This document shows positions 12,661 through 24,345 of a DNA stretch of 64,000 nt, one piece after another. The stretch comes from Arctopsyche grandis. Taxonomy: Eukaryota > Arthropoda > Insecta > Trichoptera > Hydropsychidae. The stretch lies in contig NC_135355.1 in assembly GCF_051622035.1 (NCBI RefSeq), forward strand, positions 38,731,986 through 38,795,985. Reading direction: 5' to 3'. The notes under the pieces are model-generated. The model saw only the letters and a program-made list of their open reading frames with translations. It made no database searches and had not been told where the DNA came from. Numbering within the stretch: the first letter of the stretch is position 1; each line of letters begins with the position of its first letter. The translations under genes were made by a program, and so were the position numbers.

Positions 12661-14094
12661 AATTATTGATGGGTTCCTATTACTCATCATCTGTGGATAC
12701 TGTGAATAAATGAAAATTAACGAAATTTTGTTTTTAGAGTATTTCGATCAAAGGAAAGCTATTTATAGGTGGTGGCAGTATGTGGGAAACAAACTCTTAT
12801 AAATATATAGACAGTGTCGAGTCATATGATCCGTATTCGAAACTCTGGAAGAATTATTGCACACTACCAATACCAGCATCTGGAATAAGCTTATGTTTTT
12901 TCCAAAACAAATTACTAAGCATGGGTGAGTTTTTATATTAATTAATTATAACATCTATTACATATAACAAAGTTTTAACGTATATTCCCTCGATAGCACT
13001 GTTCGACAAATGACGACTTTTTTTTGGTTCAGAGACGATATATGACTTTTCTTATAGATCTATGCCCAGTGAACACGAATCTGGTAATAAAAAATGTTGA
13101 TTGGCTTGAGATTCGGAGATATATGTGTTTTTTAAATCGCGCGATTTTTCTATATCTTGGTCGATGTCTCAAAATCTGTCAATTTCTTGTTCAAAATTAA
13201 TATTGGAATCTATAGTCGGGTATTTTATCTTTTATTTGTAATACTTTTCAACTTTCAAATTTCTCGAAGTAGTCGTCCAGTTCAAATCAAAAGTCAAAAG
13301 TACGTATTTTCACTAGTGATTTTTTTCCACTGTTAATACTATTTTATATTAAGTATTTTCTACTGAAACATATTTATTGGGATAGTGTTCTGGCCATATT
13401 ATTTTTTATTTTCATTTAAAAGGTTTATTTGGAAGTGTGCTGAATTTTAAATCGGTAAAATTGCGAGCTAAAAGCAAGTACTATTATTTACTCGTATTTA
13501 CACGAATCTGAATTGAATCAATAGGAATAATATATTAAATTGTCTTTATATGAGAATTAAATAAAATTCCACAAAGAAAAATCATATTTCGACTATTCTT
13601 GTGGATTAATAACAAAAATTCGTTTATTTTATCGAGGTAAGCCAGTTAGTCATATCTCGTATCTGAACCATTTTTCGTGTCGATCTGTGTAATTGGTCGA
13701 TTTTATTTTAGTAGACTTTTTTTTTTAATTTTCAGGTGGATACGATGGATTGACTGAATTGAGCAATGTTTGGGAATATAACGACGTAAGCAGATCTTGG
13801 AAAGGTTTAAAAAGTCTCAACGAAAAGAGACGTTTAGCAAATACAATCGTCTTGCCAGACTACTCCATCATATGATCGTCCGTGGAAAACTTTTCGGAAA
13901 ACTCTTATGACGATTTTAAATTGGTGAATTAAAATAATACTTTCATGCTAAATTGATTAATATGTTCATACTTATTGCACTTTTTGTAATATTTTACACC
14001 AAAAAACATTAATAAATCGTTAATTTGTTTAAATTTTTGTTAGAAATTATATATTTTACATGACAAAAATAATTACTTAAATTTTATTTTATTT

Positions 14095-14270
14095 TATTTT
14101 TAATTCATACAAGGAAGGCCTAGCAAGTAACCTTCCTATGCGCCTTCCTATCCAGAAACATTGTACATTTAATACAAGTATTATATACATACATAGGTAC
14201 AAAGTAAATACATATCAATTGACACCCACAGAGACATCTATGGTCAAATTTGTAAATTTGCTGCATTTTT
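14095..14270 (-). mobile_element. SINE 3' part, minus strand
   Basis: Contains the SINE/LINE 3' hairpin region (GGAAGGCCTAGCAAGTAACC...) and the body piece GACATCTATGGTCAAATTTG seen in the copy at 8140-8630. The tRNA-like head is missing, so the copy is 5'-truncated. It lies just after the polyadenylation signal of Kelch paralog 1. Confidence 0.65.
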
Positions 14271-15120
14271 AAACAATTAAGTGAAATTCAGTAAGTATAT
14301 ATATATACTCGTATATATCAATTAACATTCACAAAGATACTTATGTTTCGATGTTTCAAAAGCAAGACAAAACAATGATCATGCGTACATTATTATATAT
14401 ACATTATCTATATTTATATAATCCGTCAAAATGATAAAATTTTTCGTTTGATATATGCTCTGAATTCTATTTCCATTTCTTCAAGTAAATGTGTACGCGA
14501 GTTTCGGCAAACGAATCTAATCACCACAATAAGAGCTTCTTTGAAAACCGAAACAGTTTTGTCCCTTTTGTTCATCCAAGTTTTCCACTAGGTTCATCGA
14601 TGAAAATCCAAAATTGGCGTTTTTCTGATTTATTCCGCTTTTCCGAGGTTTTCTCAGAATTTTTAGAAAACCAAAATGTATAATTATGACAATAAAATTT
14701 ATTTATCAGTATTTGAACAACAATTGGCCCGTAAAATTAATCAATCAGCATCAGTTTGGTCGAATAATAATTTGATCGTATTCATCAAAATGTACATTCT
14801 ATAAAATTTGAAAATCATTCACGTGCTTTCAACTTTAAAAAATAGTTTCATTAAACGTGTGAGGACAAATAATTTTCATACGTTTAGTGGAATTTTCAAT
14901 TAGTATCGAACTGTCAAAATAAATCGACAATTGAATGAATTGAAATACTGATATATTCACATATATGTATGTTACAGTGAAATTGTTATTGTCAGTCAAA
15001 TTATAATTTTACTAGTGACATTACAATTTCACTGACTCAAGCAGTGAGAACGGATGTAACGATAGAATTACAAATTTACTTTGCAATGTCATTGAATTTG
15101 TAATTCGAACGCTAATGCTC
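14271..15120. other. Intergenic sequence, nothing recognised
   Basis: AT-rich, with no shared repeat family seen and no coding evidence. A 64-codon open frame at 14489-14683 has no recognisable features. Confidence 0.4.
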
Positions 15121-15124
15121 CTAC

Positions 15125-15350
15125 CAAATGTATGTACAATATCTAAAAACTTATGTATTATACAAGTCTTAATCCATAGATGTCTCTATGGATTAATTTC
15201 CTTAATTGATTTATTGTTAATTTCTTGTTCTTCAGCCTCTTGAAATACAGCTATTTATGTAATAAAAAAATGCTGCTATGTTTGTAATTCATTTTCTAGG
15301 AAGGTGCATTGAGGATTACCTGTTAGGCCTTCCTGGTATATACATATATA
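15125..15350 (+). mobile_element. SINE 3' part, plus strand
   Basis: Carries the family body AATCCATAGATGTCTCTATGG, which is itself a small hairpin, then the terminal hairpin at about 15298-15342 with loop GCATTGAGGATTACCTGTTAG. The head is missing. Confidence 0.7.
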
Positions 15351-16180
15351 TCTATTGAAAATAAATATGCACATACGTGTGTTCCTCACAATGTTCACAG
15401 CGCGTTTTTATGAATTTTATTATAATATTAAAAAATTGAATAATTGATAATTTTATATACGAAACCGCGTTGTTTAAATGCGAAACGGCTTCGTGTCAAG
15501 TATTCATTTTGTAACATGAAATATTATTTCGCAAAGTTACTAATTACATATTTAACATATCAACGTGCGATATGCAAAGTCGAAGTTTCGTGCGAATTTC
15601 AACATTGTTTTATACAAATTTCACGTCAAAGTTTTACTCGCTTTATTATTTTATTTATAGTGAAACTCAACCATTTGTTTCGAGCGAAAGCAGACGTTAT
15701 TGAAACTTGCAAAACGACCCGATTGTTCCTACAGACAATCGACCTTATCTCAATGACACGTGTGTGCTGAAAAATTTAAGGGCACTGCGACCTTAAGGTG
15801 GGCATTCACGTGTAGTCCACCAACTAGTCTGTCGACAGATTTTGTTCACACATTTAATTACTTCTTACAGAGTTGGACTAATACTTCTTCACATGTAATA
15901 AATATGATGATTTTTTTTTTAAATTATCTCGACCGGAATTTATCCTTTAACATGTATGTATGTACATATATAATTCTCGGATATCTGTTTAAAATTTCAT
16001 ATCTATAAGTTTTAGTTTAATATAAAATATCTTAAAAAATTTGTTGAAGATCTGTCAACCAGAAGAAGCAGTTTGTTTCTTGTACGCTTACTTTTCAATG
16101 CTTTAAATATATGAGAAAATTCCAGTTAAATTTCTGAATTAATATAAAGTCATATAAATAAAAAAAATTGAATTTTACCA
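15351..16180. other. Intergenic sequence, nothing recognised
   Basis: Two overlapping open frames (108 and 82 codons) cover 15444-16008, but neither translation shows a domain or a LINE-like tail. Their composition follows the AT-rich background. Confidence 0.4.
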
Positions 16181-16184
16181 ACCC

Positions 16185-16460
16185 ATGAGTTTATTTTTCT
16201 CGCGTGGGTTGGTCAAATCCAATTTTTCCAAATATAATAAGAGAAAAATTGGTGTCTTATGTAGGTTAAGAAATATTTTAACTAGAAATAGTAAAATTTT
16301 AGTTAGTACATTGTCTTTTGTTTATAAGTTAGATCATAAGTTATTACCTAAGTATTTTAAGGATTACACAATAAGAAAAAGAGATATCCATAGTTATTAT
16401 ACTAGAAATAAGAACAATTTAGTTGTAGGTAGAGTAATTAAATACTTATCTCGAAGATAA
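16185..16460 (+). mobile_element. LINE reverse transcriptase C-terminal fragment
   Basis: A 91-codon frame ends with LPKYFKDYTIRKRDIHSYYTRN, matching the LP.YF....IH.Y.TRN signature near the C-terminus of CR1/L2-like LINE ORF2 proteins. No catalytic motif remains. The last 20-30 bases (AATACTTATCTCGAAGATAA) match the end of repeat family R-A in reverse orientation, so the two sequences overlap or are joined here. Confidence 0.6.
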
Positions 16461-16855
16461 CGCTCAGTGAAGAGATGTACTTCTAGCAGTGAAATGTCAG
16501 ATCTGACACATTTGGCCGTAAATCGATATATAGCGGCTATATGCCATTACACGAAGCTATACGCTAAATTTGAAATTCATATATACATATGAGAGTTAAA
16601 ACTATAAATATTTATATATTAGAGATAACGAGAACCTATAAAGCAAATTTTATAAACGTCAACGACTATCTCGCCGGGCAGATTACACGATACTTTTGCA
16701 CCAACGTAATGGCGAAAGATCCATTTACTTATATTGATGACCAAAATGAGCAATATGGCAAAGTATGAAAACGATCTGATTAGAGGCAAACTTTTTCCTG
16801 AATTGTAATCGTAAGTGAAACGTAAAGGAGGTCTGTAAAAATAAGACAGCTTGTG
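16440..16855 (-). mobile_element. Repeat family R-A, minus strand, internally deleted
   Basis: R-A is a dispersed family defined by a TACATACCTCCTTTACGTTT end, the block CCGATCGTTTTCATACTTTG, the block ATTAGAGATAACGAGAACC (in reverse), and a far end near TCAGCTGATTTA. This copy reads in reverse from about 16440 to GGAGGTCTGTAAAAA at 16850. No coding capacity was seen and its class is unknown. Confidence 0.65.
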
Positions 16856-17329
16856 GTGTTTTTCACAGGGGTGTGCTCATGTACAATGCCTTCTCCGAGT
16901 GTGTCAGGTCTTCTATGTAAGACCGTGGATGCATTCTTGCGAAGTGCGAGGAGACACCTCTGTGAAGGACGGTGCATATAAATTTATGTAGGATTGTTAT
17001 GAGTGGTACGTAATATCAGGTTGGTATGAGTTGTATGTAATGTATCTGTACGTTGGCATGCGTGCGCGCAAGTGGATTACCAACGTAAACGTTTCCTGAA
17101 CTACACACTGGCGCTTCACACTTTCGCTTCGATAAAATCATAATTACAAATATTATTATTAAGAGGTTTTATCCCGTTTTTTTTCACAGAAATCTTCCCG
17201 GACATGCATAAAACAAATCCTGAAAGTTCTATCGTAATCGGTTCAGTGGTTTAGGAGCCTATTCAAGACAGACAGACAGACCAACATTGATTTTTATATA
17301 TGTATATATATTTAGAGTTAAGTAATTAA
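16856..17329. other. Intergenic sequence with a dispersed-element motif
   Basis: Holds GGTTCAGTGGTTTAGGAGCC followed by a GACA-repeat (17235-17282), a motif common in arthropod interspersed repeats and probably part of a decayed element. Nothing else was recognised. Confidence 0.4.
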
Positions 17330-17965
17330 GAATGTATTTTTACTTACCTCTTATTAAGTTCACATGGTTTTCGTGTAAGTGGTCATTTTTTATATCTCTT
17401 ATCTCTTATCCGATCGTTTTCATACTTTGCCATATTGCTCATTTTGGTCATCAATACGTTTATGTATCGTCTGCCATTACGTTGGAGATAAAATATCGTA
17501 TACAATGCGTATCAAATATCCACAATCTCGGGTACGGTGACGGCAAGCTACTATAATCTATCTTCAACCTTTTCGCCGTGATATGGCCATATCAGATTTT
17601 AATTGTTTTAACGCCTATAATTCACTCTATATTTTATAAAATTTGCTCTATAGGTTCTCGTTATCTCTAATATTTAAATATTTATAGTTTTAACTCTCAT
17701 ATGTATATATAAATTTCAAATTTGGCGTCTAGCTTTATGTAATGTAATACACGATATATATTGATTTACGGCCAAATATGTCAGATCTGACATTTCACGG
17801 CTAAAAGTATATCTCTTCACGGAGTTTTATCTGCGAGATAAGTATTCAATAAGAAGTGTTGTATCTAATTGTTAATATGATTTACAATAATCTTACATAC
17901 ATTTAGTTTTTTACAATAAGCTTACATACATACATCACATACAATTTTTTTTAGTTATCAGCTGA
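17330..17965 (+). mobile_element. Repeat family R-A, nearly full copy, plus strand
   Basis: Runs from ACTTACCTCTTATTAAGTTC through the CCGATCGTTTTCATACTTTG block, the GGTGACGGCAAGCTACTATA block and CATTTCACGGCTAAAAGTAT to TTATCAGCTGATTTA. It is very similar to 33455-34110 and 41845-42545. No transposase or reverse transcriptase is encoded. Confidence 0.75.
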
Positions 17966-18905
17966 TTTATTAAATTAACTACATAGATAGCTAAAATTAT
18001 ATAAATAAATAAATAATTTCGAAATTGTATTTAATGATATGCTTCTCGTAGGGTCTATCGTACTGTTTTTAACTACGAAAAATATCATTGCTAGAAGCTT
18101 TAAGAAAGATATATCTTATCTCTCCGTGAATTTTCATTGGAAAAGTCGAGAGTACCGCCTTGGGGTATTTTTTGAGGTTTTCCTAATAGTATATAGGGGA
18201 TAGTGGAGGCTTTCGGTAATGCCCCGCGGCCAAGTTTTCCACTTTTAATATCGCGGACGACGAGGGTAATAAGCGGCCATATATCACCTGAGAGGGCGCC
18301 CCACGAAAACTGCAAACCTTGGCGAAAAAAATCAATTTATTCTTTAACCCACTTTATCATCAGATATCATTCTTCAAAACGTTGCTTTCTTCCCGGCGAC
18401 GCTCCTTTTACTTGATTTTTTCTTCTGCTTCTTCTCCTTTCTTTTTCATTCGAGCGAATTTTGCATGAATGATTTATTTCAGATGAAGATTCGACGCACA
18501 ATATCGCCGCAGATTTATTTCAATTGCACGGAAACAAGCGCGTCGAACGGAGTTTTCCCAATAACTTTTTCACATAGGAATTAAGTGAAAAAATCACGTG
18601 AAAAATTGCTTTTCAGATAAGAGGTAGTATATTAAATTTATAGTGCGGGCGATCGCGTGATTTATATATTGCATATATAATACGCATGCACCGTATTAAT
18701 ATGCAAATGTCAAAAAAATGACAAAAAAAGTTTGTGAAAACTTATCTTTATCACTTATTATATATGTATATACAACCTGGCTGAAAAAACTGAAAATTAC
18801 TATGTATGTTAAGAATTTTGCATTTCTTCCATTATTTAGTCACTAAAATATTATAATTTTGGATTCAAAATGAATATCGTAATCAAAAGCTTTTATTTAT
18901 TTATA
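17966..18905. other. Intergenic sequence, nothing recognised
   Basis: A GC-richer patch at 18110-18420 gives short open frames on both strands without recognisable domains. The rest is AT-rich. Confidence 0.4.
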
Positions 18906-18910
18906 TTATA

Positions 18911-19126
18911 CTAGTTGTTTAACCTGGCTTCGCTCAGTATTTGTAATATAAACAGTTTAAATATGGTGAATCTTTATGAAATGAAATTATTAAATTTATT
19001 TGAATCGAAAAAAATATAATATTCAAACAATCGAATTGTCGTCAAAGAGACTTTGTTTTGTTTACGAAGTTCCAACCAACGATACTTACATGTAAACATA
19101 GAAAGTCTCTTTCGAAATATATTTGA
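18911..19126 (-). mobile_element. Short non-autonomous Helitron, minus strand
   Basis: The minus strand ends ACTGAGCGAAGCCAGGTTAA...ACTAG at 18911-18914, matching the 3' end of the Helitron units at 23424-30287. At the other end GAAAGAGACTTTCTATGT matches their 5' segment GAAAGAGACTTTGTATGT. It lacks the internal arrays. The exact 5' base is uncertain by a few positions. Confidence 0.65.
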
Positions 19127-19179
19127 ATTTTTCAAGCATGCTTTTTCCTTTAACGATTAATCAAAATTGTATCCTAGAA

Positions 19180-19600
19180 TTTTTAAATCCATTTTATTAT
19201 TACTAAATTATGTTCACAATACACCTTATATATGTATATTTTAATAGCTACTGATCTACTGACCATTTTCTATTTTACAATTTTATTTAAATTTAGTTAG
19301 TAATCATAGTATTATATTATTCTAATGTTAATGTACAGCATAATAGGAAAAAGAGCTCAAAAACCTATTTATAATTCATATAAATGCTTATAATACATCT
19401 AATACATAATATTAATTAAAGACTCTCTAAATTCGATGACCTAAAGCAGATTGTGTTTAGATAATCTGTGTTTATACCTGAAGGGTATAGACATTTTGTT
19501 GTAATCACCGAGACTTTTCACAAGTGTGTTAGTATGGTTATTAGTGATTCTGTCATAAAACCTACTGGTTAGTTTGTTAATAATGTCTAACTAACGGTTT
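19180..19600 (-). mobile_element. LINE-B copy, minus strand
   Basis: Matches the 3' UTR and C-terminal coding tail of LINE-B (AAGCAGATTGTGTTTAGATA, then TTATTAGTGATTCTGTCATA). It is truncated at the 5' side near 19600. Confidence 0.65.
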
Positions 19601-20339
19601 TTTAATGAGAAGACGCGGGTCGTAACGGGGAAGTGGGGACCTGAATATCTGACATGTGCTCCTGATATTGAGCGCTTGAGTTGGAACGGGTGGCGGCAGC
19701 GTCAGATGCGCGGGAGCGTTCACACATACACACATCCACGAAGACACAAACACATTAATTCATGATTTTGACGTTTAATGGGTGCACTGGAATTTTTACT
19801 ATTAATAAGCGCGTGTGCCTATAAATTAACATACACTATACCTATATTTATTTGACTTGATTATATAATTCGTGTTTCAATTCCTTTCCGAAGCCACCCG
19901 TTGATATCAACGGGCATAACATTAGTAGTATATAAAATTTGATAATAATTATAAAGAAGATATAACCGGTGACGTGCATTTAATCACTTCCGCAACGTCA
20001 ACCACCGTTCCGGAAGTTGACTTATATGCGCCGACACCGAATGAAATTTTCCTCATAAATCTGAACGAAGGAAAAAGACATTTCACTGCATCGAGAAAAT
20101 TGTTGGAAAGAAAGTGAATTATTGCACTTTCTCCCGGGATTACGAGGCGAAAATTTACCGCGTTGCGACGATCGTCTCTCAATTTTTCCGCCGCAGAGAT
20201 GAAAAGTTTTCCCCCGAAAACAGCGTCTGCGCCGGAAACTGTCGTTTTCCGATGCGAAAGCTCTCTCCGATTAAATTGTATCGACTTTCAACACCAACTT
20301 CACACTCTCCAACTCGCATAAATTCATATCGTATGCCGT
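19601..20339. other. Unique-looking GC-richer sequence
   Basis: 19600-19760 and 20100-20330 are GC-richer than the surroundings. The open frames (75-77 codons) show no domain. A Helitron-like terminus lies at 19889-19917. Confidence 0.4.
19889..19917 (+). repeat. Second Helitron-like 3' terminus (CCCGTTGA hairpin)
   Basis: CCCGTTGATATCAACGGG is a perfect 18-bp palindrome, followed by CATAACATTAGT. The layout (hairpin, short spacer, xTAG then T) is that of a Helitron 3' end. Related termini in reverse lie at 20994 and 39854. Confidence 0.45.
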
Positions 20340-20760
20340 GATTTATGCGATAGACATTTTAATAAGCCATGGCGAAGCTCACTGTTTAAATGTTTGTTTA
20401 CCAGTTGAGGGGTCGTGGGTTCGGATCCCAGCCAAAATTGAAAACTTCATTTCATTCTCTATCAATATCACTATGTCTTTAGCTGAGAAATCAAATGAAA
20501 AACCACTGAAGATAATAACCAATTTTAAATAAAAATTTCTTGGCAGGAGCTTTTCGTTACATATTTTCCATAAGTATTTCTTCCATACCTCAAATAGCAC
20601 AACTACGACGCAGCTCACCATAAGACCTATTTTTACAAGTAGAGAGATAGAGGTCGTGGGTTCAAGTCCTGGCCACATATGCTGCTGCTTGCTGGTTATT
20701 AAAACACAGATTGACCGTTTCCTGCTAGAACTTTCCAATTTATCTAGCTTAATTTTTGTG
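20340..20760. mobile_element. Two tRNA-like SINE heads and body fragments
   Basis: 20401-20435 has B-box-like GTGGGTTCGGATCCCAGCC. 20645-20680 has GTGGGTTCAAGTCCTGGCC followed by the SINE-body piece GACCGTTTCCTGCTAGAACT. Both look like decayed SINE 5' halves rather than functional tRNAs, because no acceptor stem or anticodon arm was found. Confidence 0.5.
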
Positions 20761-20993
20761 ACAGATCCAATAAACCATCCCCCCCCTGCAAATTAGAGAT
20801 TTCAGCATCTTGAATTTGTTGATTCTTATAAATATGATACCTACATACTCTGTAAAATGTATTTGTTGTAAATTTTCTGAATATCAAAGCTTAATTGTTC
20901 TTATGTACAAAAATAATCTAACCATTGAGTGGCTTGGGGTAATTCTGTCAGGGCACCTATGATAAATGTATTTAATAAAAAATAAAAAAAAAC

Positions 20994-21125
20994 TAGTGTT
21001 ATGCCCGTTGATATGCCAGCAGCATATATCAGTAGTTAGCATGTAATTCTTTCAAGTCAAGTGGTTATGGGTTCAAACCCTGCCCGGTGCTACTGGCCAG
21101 ACCTTGGATATTTACTATTAGATTC
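20994..21125 (+). mobile_element. Helitron-like terminus next to a SINE head
   Basis: ACTAGTGTTATGCCCGTTGA (20992-21011) is the reverse of the CCCGTTGA-type Helitron end. It is followed by a tRNA-like SINE head with B box GGGTTCAAACCC (21069-21080). Confidence 0.45.
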
Positions 21126-21228
21126 ATCATGTTTATATTAATTAACAAACACTGAACGAAGCCGGGTATCACCACATTTCAATCAACCACAGTTCAATCA
21201 GTTCAGCGCATATTCATTTTTTTTGCAT

Positions 21229-22415
21229 TACATTTCATACCAGGAAGGCCTTACAGGTAAACCCCAATGCGGCTGCCTGGCCAATTACAAACAATACAGC
21301 ATTTTTATTATACAAGTAGCTGAATTACGAGACATTTTAAACTCGCAAATTAACGAGACATCTATGAATTGTACATACATTTTATTGTACATTAATTATA
21401 CTAGAATAGTGGTGACATAGTAGGTAGGAAGGTTTTTAGCCAAATTTTAATCGGGAACCGTCAACAATGAAATCAGAGAAAATTGGCAAACTCTAATAGG
21501 AAACGATCGACCTGGAGTCACATATATCCAAGTCTGACCAGCAACAATACAGATATACTCAGAAAAAAAAAATTTCAATCGAGGTCAGCTCATGGGATCG
21601 AGCCATACCGCTGGCTTATTTTTTTTATTTTTTATTTTATTACATTTCATACCAGGAAGGCCTTACAGGTAAACCCCAATGCGGCTGCCTGGCCAATTAC
21701 AAACAATACAGCATTTTTATTATACAAGTAGCTGAATTACGAGACACTTTAAACTCGCAAATTAACGAGACATCTATGAATTGTACATACATTTTATTGT
21801 ACATTAATCATACTAGAACAGTGGTGACATAGTAGGTAGGAAGGTTTTTAGCCAAATTTTAATCGGGAACCGTCAACAATGAAATCAGAGAAAATTGGCA
21901 AACTCTAATAGGAAACGATCGACCTGGATTCACAAATATCCAAGTCTGACCAGCAACAATACAGATATACTCAGAAAAAAAATTTCAATCGAGGTCAGCT
22001 CATGGGATCGAGCCATACCGCTGGCTTATTTTTTATTTTATTACATTTTATACCAGTTAGATCTTACAGGTAAACCCCAATGCGACTTCCTGGCCAATTA
22101 CAAACAATACAGCATTTTTATTATACAAGCCGCTGAATAACGAGACACCGTAAACTCGCAAATTAACGAGACATCTATGAATTGTACATACATTTTATTG
22201 TACATTAATCATACTAGAATAGTGGTGACATAGTAGGTAGGAAGGTTTTTAGCCAAATTTTAATCGGGAACCGTCAATAATGAAATCAGAGAAAATTGGC
22301 AAACTCTAATAGGAAACGATCGACCTGGATTCACAAATATCCAAGTCTGACCAGCAACAATACAGATATACTCAGAAAAATTCTTTTCAATCGAGGTCAG
22401 CTCATGGGATCGGAT
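21229..22415 (-). mobile_element. Head-to-tail trimer of a SINE, minus strand
   Basis: Three consecutive units of about 400 bases begin at about 21229, 21640 and 22042. Each has the hairpin loop (reverse of GCATTGGGGTTTACCTG), the body with GAAACGATCGACCTGG, and a B-box remnant GGGATCGAGCC. They are nearly identical, which suggests recent tandem duplication rather than three insertions. The third unit ends at GGGATCGGATTTCGG without a full head. Confidence 0.8.
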
Positions 22416-23149
22416 TTCGGATTTAAACATACTAGTTGCTTCTACACAGAAGGTGTGTGGAGGGTAGCGGTGCGGGGCGTCCGCCGACCAGATTCTTTAT
22501 AGTGTATAATTTGTTAGAGAAATCCTCGACAGGTCGAGTTGACGATCGCTGTCGGCCGACGGCAGTGCGATCCAAGTTATTAAAAAGAGATTTATAACTC
22601 GGTCGGTGATGTGGCGTCACTTTATTATTTTTATCCTCATTTCTCGTGGGGTGGGGTCTAGAAGGCCCCCTCGCTCAGATTCACTCGACCCAGACAGACG
22701 GGCCGGGGAAGCCTACTCACTCAGCTTAATGACTTGCATGTGGGATCTCCTTTTGAATAAAAAATTCGCCAGGGAACAGACAATAAGCAAACCCCCATCC
22801 CTCCCCCTCCCCCCCCCAAATCTCCCTCACTTGCGTCTGCCCAAGTCCTCGTCTTCCTCTTTTTAATAAGTTTCGCTTTTAATCTAAACTGAATTTTAAT
22901 GAAAAACAACTGAGAGATGTATATAGGGTAACTGCAAAAAATTCCCGCGCTTAAATTATTACATTGTAGCCCCTCTGAGTTTTTTTTATGAGCTTCCTGC
23001 TTTAGTGTAAGCGAAAATGCGGTTTAATATAATGACAGAAATGGTCGAAGTGGACTAAAAACTATTATAAGAATCTGTTTATTATGCATTTATTTTATTT
23101 TTACAAGCCTATTCTATGGTTCACTTCGCAAAACATTGATCTGAAATTC
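22416..23149. other. GC-rich unclassified segment, then AT-rich spacer
   Basis: 22440-22860 is clearly GC-richer and includes a TATA-like CTTTATAGTG (22494) and an AATAAA (22757) in plus orientation, a layout like part of an LTR. I found no matching second LTR, primer site or coding sequence. 22870-23149 is ordinary AT-rich sequence. Confidence 0.35.
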
Positions 23150-23204
23150 TTACAGACTAGGGATCCCAATCGAATATTCGAATATTCAAGTATTCGAATA
23201 TAAA

Positions 23205-23423
23205 TTTTTAGAATTGAAATTATTATTGGATGTAAAAACAAGGTGGATCTCAATGGCAACTATGATAATACGATTTATTCAAGTTTACGAAAGTGTAAAC
23301 ATAACACTAAAAGAATATAATTTCAATACTGTTTCTAAGAATGAAATTGATATTTTGACAATTTTAATTGATTTTCTTACTCCCGTTGAAACCGCAATCA
23401 AAGAATTAAACAAAAATAGTGCA
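23205..23423 (+). pseudogene. hAT transposase fragment, left part
   Basis: The translation LLLDVKTRWISMATMIIRF followed by Q.YESV..TL and ILIDFLTPVETAIKELNKNS matches the conserved middle part of hAT transposases (LDV.TRWNS..M..R and FL.PVE.AT.EL). The frame runs to the Helitron start at 23424. The N-terminal half, including the BED zinc finger and first catalytic aspartate region, is deleted. The long open frame ends within a few codons of the Helitron start on this side. Confidence 0.75.
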
Positions 23424-23464
23424 TCTAATCTATAATTTGGAAAGAGACTTTGTATGTAAATATC

Positions 23465-23520
23465 CTTGGTCGTCGTCGTCGTCGTCTTCGTCGTCGTCGT
23501 CGTCTTCGTCGTCGTCGTCC
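23465..23520 (+). repeat. TCG trinucleotide run in Helitron 5' part
   Basis: An almost pure TCG repeat with occasional TTC, located 40-95 bases from the Helitron start. Shorter equivalents are at 25400-25430, 26680-26715 and 28738-28757, so length varies between units. Confidence 0.85.
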
Positions 23521-23639
23521 GTAGATCGGTGACGTCATCGAACACGTGATTCGATTTTTTTTTTTTTTCGATCCATGGGCGCCGATTTGTTTTTTTCGAT
23601 TCAATGGATTCACCCCCGCGGGGGCGCAAAGCGAGTAGT

Positions 23640-24345
23640 TTCATGGGGCCCCGCCAGGGGCGCCACAAGGGGCGCAGCCCCGTGGGGCTCAAAAGGGGGC
23701 GCCACAAGGGGCGCAGCCCCATGGGGCTCAAAAGGGGGCGCCACAAGGGGCGCAGCCCCGTGAAGCCCCGAAGGGGGCGCGGGGGGCCCAGCCTCATGGG
23801 GCGCAGCCCCATGGGGCTCAAAAGGGGGCGCCACAAGGGGCGCAGCCCCGTGGGGCCCCGAAGGGGGCCCGGGGGGCCCAGCCTCATGGGGCGCAGCCCC
23901 ATGGGGCTCAAAAGGGGGCGCCACAAGGGGCGCAGCCCCGTGGGGCCCCGAAGGGGGCCCGGGGGGCCCAGCCTCATGGGGCGCAGCCCCATGGGGCTCA
24001 AAAGGGGGCGCCACAAGGGGCGCAGCCCCGTGGGGCCCCGAAGGGGGCCCGGGGGGCCCAGCCTCATGGGGCGCAGCCCCATGGGGCTCAAAAGGGGGCG
24101 CCACAAGGGGCGCAGCCCCGTGAAGCCCCGAAGGGGGCGCGGGGGGCCCAGCCTCATGGGGCGCAGCCCCATGGGGCTCAAAAGGGGGCGCCACAAGGGG
24201 CGCAGCCCCGTGGGGCCCCGAAGGGGGCCCGGGGGGCCCAGCCTCATGGGGCGCAGCCCCATGGGGCTCAAAAGGGGGCGCCACAAGGGGCGCAGCCCCG
24301 TGGGGCCCCGAAGGGGGCCCGGGGGGCCCAGCCTCATGGGGCGCA
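23640..24345 (+). repeat. 90-bp GC-rich tandem array
   Basis: The unit GCCTCATGGGGCGCAGCCCC... repeats every 90 bases (for example 23881, 23971, 24061). Because 90 is 30 codons and stops are rare, long frames stay open on both strands (249 codons plus, 353 codons minus). These are a by-product of the repeat. Related arrays: 25545-25985, 26840-27370, 28880-29190. Confidence 0.85.

Larger units (their letters stand above)
9014..14035 (+). pseudogene. Kelch-like BTB-BACK-Kelch protein, paralog 1, one in-frame stop
   Basis: The product would be a KLHL-type adaptor: the BTB domain binds Cullin-3 and the Kelch propeller binds the substrate. A non-coding exon ends at 9043. Coding exons: 9148-9260, 9334-9473, 9553-9731, 9799-9993, 10069-10500, 10564-10707, 10783-10943, 11027-11249, 12738-12924, 13736-13875; all have GT..AG borders and phases that fit. 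They sum to 638 codons. BTB lies in exons 1-3 (KFTDVTFAVGNR, FFAHLVVLSACSEFF, YCYTGK), BACK in exons 3-5, seven 14-residue coiled-coil repeats in exon 5, and Kelch blades in exons 6-10 (MIIGG, YVIGG, YVTGG, FIGGG). TAA at 9690-9692 replaces the arginine codon of paralog 2 at codon 131. A GTAAGA there could act as a donor but would break the frame. AATAAA is at 14011. It is a probable pseudogene; a polymorphic stop or base error is also possible. Confidence 0.85.

Noticed and set aside
22606..22909. Overlapping 86- and 62-codon frames in the GC-rich segment
   Set aside because: Proline- and glycine-rich low-complexity translations on both strands, with no domain.
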